Assembly: GCA_013180625.2 (NCBI GenBank)
Contig: SNVD02002289.1
Span: forward strand, 248,001-312,000
Direction: 5' to 3'
Origin: Boswellia sacra
Taxonomy: Eukaryota; Streptophyta; Magnoliopsida; Sapindales; Burseraceae
Length of the DNA: 64,000 nucleotides
The notes below the pieces were generated by a model. The model searched no databases, had not been told where the DNA came from, and saw only the letters and a list, made by a program, of their open reading frames with translations. The position numbers were made by a program, and so were the translations under genes. This document shows, one piece after another, positions 57,101 to 64,000 of the stretch. Every line of letters begins with the position of its first letter. Position 1 is the first letter of the stretch.

Positions 57101-58249
57101 ATGGAGGAAAAAGATCAGAAACCTGAAGATCCATCGGTTGCTTTAATCGTTGGGGTCACAGGCATGGTAGGCTTGAGCCTGGCAGAAGCTCTAAACAAAC
57201 CATCAACACCAGGCCGCCCGTGGAAAGTGTATGGCGCTGCCAGGCGCCCTTTGCCAACTTGGTTCCCTCCTTCTCTTCTCCATCATTTCATCTCCTTTGA
57301 TGCCTTGAATTCTGACGACACAATCGAGAAACTCTCCCCAATGGCCCATGAAGTCACCCACGTCTTCTGGGTTGCATTCCAGCTTCTTGAAAGTGAAGAA
57401 GACAATGTGATCAAGAACTCAACTATGCTTAGAAATGTGCTAAACGCTCTCATCAACTCAGCTCCACGTCCTTCCTGTCTGCGTCATGTCACGTTGCAAA
57501 CGGGGACAAAGCATTACATGGGTCCGATCTTCGATCCTTCACTTTCAGGCAAACTCGTCTGCCATGAGCCACCTTTTCAAGAAGGCTCGCCTAGGCTTCC
57601 ATACCCAAATTTCTACTACGCACTAGAAGACCTTGTGGCCTCGTACTCGCCAGCTTTAACTCATTCCATTCATCGCTCATCTATCATAATTGGCGCATCT
57701 TCAAGAAGCCTCCACAATACACTGCTCACTCTAGCTGTGTATGCCAACATTTGCAAGCACGAAAGGTTGCCGTTTCGGTACCCGGGTAGCAAATACACAT
57801 GGGAGCACTTCTGCGACATGAGTGATGCTCGTGTGCTTGCTGAGCAACAAATATGGGCCGCTACTGATCCTAAGGCGAAGAATCAAGCGTTTAACTGCAC
57901 CAATGGCGATGTTTTCACATGGAAGAGCTTGTGGAGAGTGTTGTGTGAAGTATTTGACCTTGAGTTTGTGGGGTACGATGAGGTAGAAGAACAGTTTGAT
58001 TTGGTTGAGACAATGAAGGAGAAGGGCAGAGTGTGGGATGAGATTGTGGAGAAACATGGGCTGGAAAAGACAAAGATTGAGGAGATCACTTGCTTTGAAG
58101 CTTTAATAGCTGTGCTGAATTTTGAGTTTCAACATGTTTGTAGCATGAACAAGAGTCGGCAATTTGGATTTTATGGCTTTGCTGATACCTTGAAGAGCAT
58201 CAGAATTTGGGTGAATAGATTGAGAGACATGAAAATTATTCCACCCTAA
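57101..58249 (+). CDS. PRISE-type NADPH enone reductase C, intact
   Basis: 382 residues, single exon, ATG at 57101. Family: progesterone 5-beta-reductase / iridoid-synthase-like (PRISE, VEP1) members of the extended short-chain dehydrogenases, which reduce activated C=C bonds with NADPH. Visible motifs: Rossmann GVTGMVG (residues 18-24); ARRPLPTW (47-54), whose arginines fit NADPH phosphate binding; THVFWVAFQ (86-94); TGTKHYMGP with Lys137; and NFYYALEDL with Tyr172. Lys137 and Tyr172 align by eye with the catalytic Lys147/Tyr179 of Digitalis P5betaR. Length is as usual for the family. It lacks the intron of copies A and B. Gene D lies tail to tail 0.5 kb downstream. Substrate unknown: the family is promiscuous, so a role in steroid or iridoid chemistry should not be assumed. 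Confidence 0.92.
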   Translation: MEEKDQKPEDPSVALIVGVTGMVGLSLAEALNKPSTPGRPWKVYGAARRPLPTWFPPSLLHHFISFDALNSDDTIEKLSPMAHEVTHVFWVAFQLLESEEDNVIKNSTMLRNVLNALINSAPRPSCLRHVTLQTGTKHYMGPIFDPSLSGKLVCHEPPFQEGSPRLPYPNFYYALEDLVASYSPALTHSIHRSSIIIGASSRSLHNTLLTLAVYANICKHERLPFRYPGSKYTWEHFCDMSDARVLAEQQIWAATDPKAKNQAFNCTNGDVFTWKSLWRVLCEVFDLEFVGYDEVEEQFDLVETMKEKGRVWDEIVEKHGLEKTKIEEITCFEALIAVLNFEFQHVCSMNKSRQFGFYGFADTLKSIRIWVNRLRDMKIIPP

Positions 58250-58742
58250 TGCATTATATTATTTTATTCAAAATAATATATTTTAAAATTCAAAATGCTT
58301 GTTCTTCAGTATTGTTTTGTACTTCATTATATTATTTTGTTACATATGTTTTTATGAGAAAGCTTATATACATATACTAATGCATCTTCACTATATATAG
58401 GTAATAATTTTACCGATTTAATATGAACCTAGCCAACTAAATATTGACACATCATCACGAGGGATAGTTAATAAAATTAACATCACACATTGAGAAAGTA
58501 TGTTAAAAATAAGAAAGAGAAAAATAATAAAAATTGGAAAATGAGTAAAACAGAAATAATAAGTATTACTCAACACCTCATAGTTTAAGAGTACGAAGAC
58601 ATTCCAGTATTGCATTAAGTGGTATGCAACCCCACCCAATTGTTTCTTTATTTCATTATTATATTTAATTTATTAAACTTCATACCAATTGCAAATTAAG
58701 CTCACAGAAGAACTAATACATTAGGAGATTGTTCAACAAAGC
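58250..58742. other. Shared 3' intergenic space of genes C and D
   Basis: 493 bp AT-rich gap between two convergent stops; no frame supported. Convergent transcripts may overlap here. Confidence 0.55.
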
Positions 58743-59888
58743 TTAAGGAATAATTTTCATGTCTCTCAATCTCTCCACCCAAATTCTGATACTCTTGGAC
58801 GTATCAGCATAGCCATGAAATCCAAACTCCCGACTCTTGTTCGTGCTACAAACATGTTGAAACTCAAAATTCAACACAGTTGATAAAGCTTCAAAGCAAG
58901 TGATGTCCTCCATCTTTGTCTTTTCCAGCCCATGTTCCTCCACAATCTCATCCCACACTCTGCCCTTCTCCTTCATTGTTTCAACCAAATCAGACCCTTC
59001 TTCTTCCTCATCATACCCCACAAACTCAAGGTCAAACACTTCACACAGCACTCTCCACAAGCTCTTCCAAGTGAAAACATCGCCATTGGTGCAGTTAAAC
59101 GCTTGATTCTTCGCCTTAGGATCAGTAGCCGCCCATATTTGTTGCTCAGCCAGCACACGAGCGTCTGTCATGTCACAGAAATTCTCCCATGTGTACTTGC
59201 TCCCTGGATACAAAAACGGCAGCTTTTGGTTCTTGCAAATGGCGGCATAGACTGATAAAGTGAGCAGTGTATTGTAGATGCTTCTTGAGGATGCGCCAAT
59301 TATGATAGATGATCGATGAATGGAATGTGTTAAAGTTGGTGAATATGAGGCTACAAGGTCTTCAAGTGCATAGTAGAAATTTGGATAAGGAAGCCTAGGG
59401 TAGTCTTCCTTGAAGGGTGGCTCATGGCGGAAGAGTTTGCCTGCAAGTGAAGGATCAAAAATCGGACCCATGTAGTGTTTTGTTCCCGTTTGCAACGTGA
59501 CATGACATAGAGGTGAAGGAAGTGTAGCTGAGTTGATGAGAGCGCTAAGCACATTTCTAAGCATGGTTGAATTGATGGTGATGTTGCCTTCTTCGCTTCC
59601 AACAATCTGGAGAGCAACCCAGAAGACATGGGTGACTTCGTGGGCGATTGGCGAAAGTTTGTGGATTGTGTCATCAGAGTTCAAGGCATCGAAGGAGATG
59701 AAGCGATCGAGGAGAGGAGGAGGGAACCAAGTTGGCAAAACCCGCCTGGAAGCTCCATAGACTTTCCATTGACGTCCTGGTGTTGATGGTTTGTTCAGAG
59801 CTTCTGCTAAACTCAAGCCTGCCATGCCTGTTACACCAACAATCAGAGCAACCGATGGCGTTCTAGGTTTCTGATCTTGTTGCCCCAT
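58743..59888 (-). CDS. PRISE-type NADPH enone reductase D, intact
   Basis: 381 residues, single exon, ATG at 59888. Same motifs as gene C at the same positions: GVTGMAG (18-24), SRRVLPTW (47-54), THVFWVALQ (86-94), TGTKHYMGP with Lys137, NFYYALEDL with Tyr172. It ends RDMKIIP. The start resembles A and B (QQDQKP) more than C does (EEKDQKP). No intron, no lesions. Orientation is opposite to C, so the two form an inverted pair. A TATA-like TATAAAT lies 180 bp upstream. By family it should be a cytosolic NADPH-dependent reductase of small enones. Substrate not deducible. Confidence 0.92.
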   Translation of the reverse strand: MGQQDQKPRTPSVALIVGVTGMAGLSLAEALNKPSTPGRQWKVYGASRRVLPTWFPPPLLDRFISFDALNSDDTIHKLSPIAHEVTHVFWVALQIVGSEEGNITINSTMLRNVLSALINSATLPSPLCHVTLQTGTKHYMGPIFDPSLAGKLFRHEPPFKEDYPRLPYPNFYYALEDLVASYSPTLTHSIHRSSIIIGASSRSIYNTLLTLSVYAAICKNQKLPFLYPGSKYTWENFCDMTDARVLAEQQIWAATDPKAKNQAFNCTNGDVFTWKSLWRVLCEVFDLEFVGYDEEEEGSDLVETMKEKGRVWDEIVEEHGLEKTKMEDITCFEALSTVLNFEFQHVCSTNKSREFGFHGYADTSKSIRIWVERLRDMKIIP

Positions 59889-60061
59889 AACCGAGTTAAG
59901 ATCTTCTCTTTATCTGAGCTCCTCTTTTAAACTTTTAAAGGTCTAATAACATGAAAACCTAATTGTTTGATAAAAATATAGATGAAGGGAACTGAATGGA
60001 TCAAATTTATGTTAAGATTAGAAGAGATATATAGGTGGATCGAGGTGTGGAATATCCTTTA

Positions 60062-60068
60062 ATTTATA
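60062..60068 (-). promoter_or_regulatory. TATA box of gene D
   Basis: Minus strand TGAACCTATAAATTAAAGG. The TGAACCTATAAA core is the same as before copies A and B. Confidence 0.55.
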
Positions 60069-61730
60069 GGTTCAGAGTGCAGCTTATCTACCACATGGAC
60101 AGCATGCTGTTTATATCAATTTAAAACTTTATAATGTAAGTGGAAGTCAAATTAAGACTAAAATACTAATAAGAAAGTATGCATGAATAGCAGGCTTTCG
60201 ATTCTTTTTAAAATTTTAATTAAATTATCTACCATTCTCAACAAATCTTTCGGCATCTAGTGGACTAATATATATTATGTACTAAATTATTAATTTGATT
60301 GGTATCAGAAGCCACTAACCTCTCTTAATAAACTATGAGATACTGCCAAATTGGCCCGTCAAATATTCGTTATCTTTTAACGTTGACCGCATTTTCAATG
60401 CTACAATAATAATAATTCTGCATCGGACACTCATGGGTTCATAAAAAATTTAAATTGTCATTTTGCCAACTTGCAAAAGAACAAATTAACTGAAATAAAA
60501 AAATTTGTGATGATTGTTCTATTTGTTTATGTTTGATTTTGCAGCATGGGCACTTGCACGTTGCTTTTTTTTTTTTTCTTTAGTTATTCTGTTCAGTCTC
60601 ATTTTTTCCTCTTCAATCTCAACTTCTAAATTCATCCATAAATTTTTAACAAACTCTTAATTCCATTATTTTAATGAAAGATAACATTTACACCTATAAA
60701 ACTATCGTAGTACCTTACGATAGACGAATGTTAATTAAATTTAGGTGTCAAAATATTAGTTTTAAAGACCTAAATATTATTTGAGAATTTCCTTTTACTA
60801 AAATTCTATTTAAATCTCTTAATTAAATTATTTATCAACTTTTCTTTCACAAACTCAACATGTATAATCAGTGACAGCCCAAAACAAAAAGTTACCCACT
60901 GAGTTGTGCTATTCAACCCCATCTTATTTTAAAAAGGACAAAAACGTAATAAAGAAATCTGCACCATCCCTCACCCTCTATCAACGAAATTTTTAATTTT
61001 TAATGTCTTCTATGTATTTCAATGCCGGCCTTTCAAGCTTCAACTCCCCTTAGTCATTGAAAATTTTTTTCACAGTGCAAAGATGATTATCTGAAACTTG
61101 AGAAAACAATGGAAGAAAAATAATATCAGTTTCATTGTGGCAGTTGCAGTGAGGTTCTTTCCCAGATAACAGCATACTGCAAGCCGTTCTCTTCCTCATT
61201 CAGAGTTTGAAGAATAGATAGTATCTATAAAATTTACAGATTGTTGGCTCCTGTTGTTCGATTAATGTATAATAAATATTTAGCAAATTAATATGTACAG
61301 ATAAAATTTCATAGAACTGCTTATCAAAATCTTTTAATTAATTAAAAATCTATAAAATAATAATTTTATCCAAAATAAATAGGGAATGGGAGACTTAGAA
61401 TCTTCTTTCTTATATGAAATTATTATCTTAGAGATGTTGATACATATGTGTTCTAACTCAAGTATATATCATAAAGATTTATTTCTTTCGTCATATTTAT
61501 TTTTATTAACTAAAAATCACAAGTTTGTAATTACTTAATAAAATTTAAAAGTAGAAGCTCAAAATCTTGAGATGTCCATAACAAATATAGAAATTATATT
61601 ATTACAAAAACAACCAAATTATTCCATATAATTCACACAGATTTGACAAGAAAACATTACACTCTGTTTATTAGCATAAAGTAAAGTTTGATCAAGCTTT
61701 TTTATGCGTGAGGAGAACCTTTAGGAAATC
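60069..61730. other. Intergenic upstream of D, no gene
   Basis: AT-rich, with a T run at 60566-60579. No coding region, RNA gene or clear repeat seen. Confidence 0.45.
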
Positions 61731-61978
61731 TTAGGATGGTATAGTTTTCGTGTCCCTCAATCTCTTCACCCAAATTCTGATCTTCTTCAATGTATCAGCG
61801 AAGCCATGAAACCTAAATTCCCGACTCTTGTTCATGCTAGAAAGAAGTTGAAACTCAAAATTTAACACTGTTTTTAAAGCTTCAAAGCAAGCGAAGTCCT
61901 CCATCTTTGTCTTTTCTAGCCCATGTTTCTCCACAATCTCATCCCACACTCTGCTCTTCTCCTTCATTGTTTCAGTTA

Positions 61979-61985
<7 letters not shown>
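61731..61985 (-). pseudogene. PRISE fragment E (C-terminal about 83 residues)
   Basis: Minus strand: ETMKEKSRVWDEIVEKHGLE, KTKMED, CFEALKTVLNFEFQ, MNKSREFRFHGFADTLK, IRIWVKRL, ending TIPS with TAA at 61731-61733. It aligns with the last quarter of genes C and D and shows no stop. The 5' three quarters are missing: the homology ends exactly at a (TA)n tract. It has the same orientation as gene D and lies 1.8 kb upstream of it. Confidence 0.9.

Positions 61986-62040
<55 letters not shown>
61979..62040. repeat. (TA)n microsatellite at the breakpoint of fragment E
   Basis: About 31 TA units. The PRISE homology stops on its left and copia-type sequence starts shortly to its right. Confidence 0.9.
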
Positions 62041-62042
<2 letters not shown>

Positions 62043-62241
62043 ATCATATATATGATTGATATTATTATCCTTTAGTTTAGGCATATAATTAGACAATCAA
62101 TCATCATTATTGAGATTATTTTCTTTCCTTGTATATATGATTTACTGCTATATTTGTAATTGTATCAAGTATCTAAATTGGCTTGTCATAATACCTTGTA
62201 ATTCATTCAGATCAATACATTTTCCTTCATTATATTAAATA

Positions 62242-62254
62242 TGGTATCAGAGCC
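62242..62254 (+). other. Primer-binding site, initiator Met tRNA type
   Basis: TGGTATCAGAGCC in AAATATGGTATCAGAGCCATG, the standard copia site. Its reverse complement also occurs in the TRIM at 48415. Confidence 0.85.
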
Positions 62255-62499
62255 ATGTCTTTAATTTTTTACTCCAACCAATTTGTTCAAAGTCTTCAAG
62301 AAAAGTCAATTCATTAGCACAAGTTGCATTCACATGGTTCATTCACAGGTTTGTTAGCAAGCCATCAAGTTAAATTACATACAAAAATCCTTTCATGATT
62401 TTATATCCTAGTGTTGTCCAATATCCACACGGCCATATTATCATCTCAGGTCAAACTATTTCTTCACATTAAAATCTCTCTTTTGCTATTTATTTTCTA

Positions 62500-64000
62500 A
62501 TGGAGAAGTTAGATATTGTCCAACCAATTCAAGTTCTTCTTGATGGTTATAATTATACTATATGGTCTCAGTCTATGTGTAGCTTTCTTAAAGGTCGAAA
62601 ATTATGGCATTATATCACTGGAGAGTTTCTTGAGTCAATCTAACAAAAAGATGAACCAGATGAAAAATTCATTGAACGACAGAAGGATTGGGATGCAAAA
62701 AATCACCAGATTATTACATGGTTTAGAAATACATCTATACCATCCATCAATCTCCAATTTGGTCGTTTTCATATAGCTAAATCTTTGTGGGATTTTTTGT
62801 CAACTAGATACAACACAACAAATTTGGCTCATCAGTATCAATTTCTACGCAATCTTCGTCAGTTACGTCAATCTTCAGGACAATCAATCCATGAATTTCT
62901 TTCTCAAATGCAGTATCTTTGGGATCAATTGACACTATCAGAACCTTCATGGTCATGTTCTCAAGATGAAACAAAGTTCTCGACTTACAAAGATCATCAA
63001 CGTTTGATACAATTTCTCATGGCACTTAATGACACGTTTGAACCAATTCGTGCATCATTGCTCCATCGCCAACCTCTACCTTCTCTTGACAGTGCTGTTA
63101 CTGAACTTCTCTCTGAAGAGTCTCGTTTGACTACTCTTCATACTCAAAATACACACACTATCATGGTTACTTAATCCTTAGTTTCCCAGGAATGCAAATA
63201 TTATCATGTGACTGGACATTTTATTCGTGAATGTCCTACTCGCATTTGTCACTATTGTCGTAAGATTGGATCAGGACACTTTGTCAAAGATTTTCCTAAA
63301 GCTCCCCCTAAGTAGAGTCGTCAATTAAAATAGAAAGGTAACCCCAAGAGTAAGTCATAATTCTCTATTGTTGCTGCTGAAGATAATAATCAGGGTTCCA
63401 GTACTAGTTCCTCTTCCTAAACCTGTTCTGTTAGTGATATTGAGTCCATTCTTTAACAAGTTCTTTCCAAGTTCGATGATTCCTCAATTTTCGTTTTAAC
63501 TACTAACTCAGGTAATCCATCATGATGCTTTGATTTTGCATGTTGCAATCATATGACTTCATATTATAATATATTTTCTTCCAAATATTGTTATTCTAAC
63601 ATGTCAGTTATTCATACTGCTGATGGTTCTTCAATGCATGTTAGCCATTTCAGTCATATTTCTACTTCTACTTTAGAGCTGTCAAATACTTTCTACATTC
63701 CAAACCTCACATTGAATCTTCTATCTGTGGATCAATTATGTGAACTTGTTCTTAATGTTACTTTTTCTTCTTCTGGTTGTTGTGTTCAGGATCCACAGAC
63801 AGGCAAGGTTCTTGGGACAGGCCATAGAGTTGGTGGTGTATTTGAGCTCATGAATCTTCATCTTCCTTCATCAATAAATAAATCCAATATAGCATCCACT
63901 ACTATAAAGTCATCCTTAAGTCTTTGGCATTCACGTCTTGGTCCTGTCTCCCTTGGTCATTTACAACTTTTAAAATCTAGTGGTTTGTTAGGTATAGTTT
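62500..64000 (+). pseudogene. Copia gag-pol, broken, partial
   Basis: Starts MEKLDIVQPIQVLLDGYNYT with the IWSQSMCSFLKGRKLW block typical of copia gag. Stops occur at 62641-62643 and 63172-63174 and further on, the frame otherwise continuing. Middle: LWDFLSTRYNTTNLAHQYQF, SIHEFLSQMQYLWDQL. Two zinc-knuckle-like stretches near 63190-63300 lack a cysteine (CKYYHVTGHFIREC, CHYCRKIGSGHFVKDF). A protease-like NHMTS and HTADGS lie near 63550-63640. The pre-integrase block SLWHSRLGPVSLGHLQLLKS is at about 63920-63980. No complete function possible. Confidence 0.88.

Larger units (their letters stand above)
62054..64000 (+). mobile_element. Ty1/copia retrotransposon, decayed, cut by window end
   Basis: The primer site TGGTATCAGAGCC (initiator Met tRNA) is at 62242-62254. 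A candidate 5' LTR lies before it, from about 62054, with no clean TG/CA ends. Then come gag, degenerate zinc knuckles, a protease-like stretch and GAG-pre-integrase text, all in plus orientation. In-frame stops replace likely CAA/CAG codons at several places. The element continues beyond 64000. Confidence 0.85.

Noticed and set aside
58900..59255. Plus-strand frames of 68 and 107 codons inside gene D
   Set aside because: Antisense shadows; similar shadows occur in C and A because the coding strands are alike.

Overview
This is nuclear DNA of a flowering plant: AT-rich, dense in transposons, with F-box/FBA genes and plant-type PRISE (progesterone 5-beta-reductase / iridoid-synthase-like) reductases. 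A woody eudicot such as Citrus is my guess, with low confidence. No rRNA, tRNA or CRISPR array was seen. Start codons were judged as ATG only.

The host content is a birth-and-death cluster of two gene families on a repeated non-coding module, called R1 here. The repeating unit is [R1] - [F-box gene] - [PRISE] - [R1]. F-box copies lie at 1759-2920 (frameshifted), 36266-37381 (intact) and 42936-44054 (intact). Short 5' relics of PRISE follow the first and third. A second set of segmental copies carries larger PRISE genes: pseudogene A (17437-18853) and pseudogene B (52590-53994), each with an intron. Two intact intronless genes, C (57101-58249, +) and D (59888-58743, -), sit tail to tail. A truncated fragment E lies at 61731-61985. 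Only two F-box genes and two PRISE genes look able to make full proteins.

The middle (about 20.9-33.2 kb) is nested transposons. A decayed copia fragment lies left of a Mutator-like element (21800-33224) flanked by an 11-bp direct repeat. An Athila-type LTR retrotransposon (21816-31697, minus strand, TSD CAAAC) is inserted in its left terminal repeat. That retroelement keeps gag and protease but no reverse transcriptase or integrase that I can find. In the region downstream of pol it carries an unrecognised cysteine-rich ORF and a full-length, intronless, mutated copy of LONELY GUY (LOG), the cytokinin-activating phosphoribohydrolase. This captured host gene is the most unusual item in the window.

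Other points: a TRIM-type mini-retroelement with a near-perfect 143-bp palindrome next to an exon fragment of a VMP1/KMS1-like gene (48.2-49.2 kb); a 2.5-kb inverted repeat (9.5-12.0 kb); a hAT-type MITE with an exact 8-bp target duplication (5608-6122); an array of TGAC/GTCA motifs (19.1-19.9 kb); and the start of a decayed copia element running off the right edge. Coordinates of repeat modules are by eye, usually within some tens of bases.
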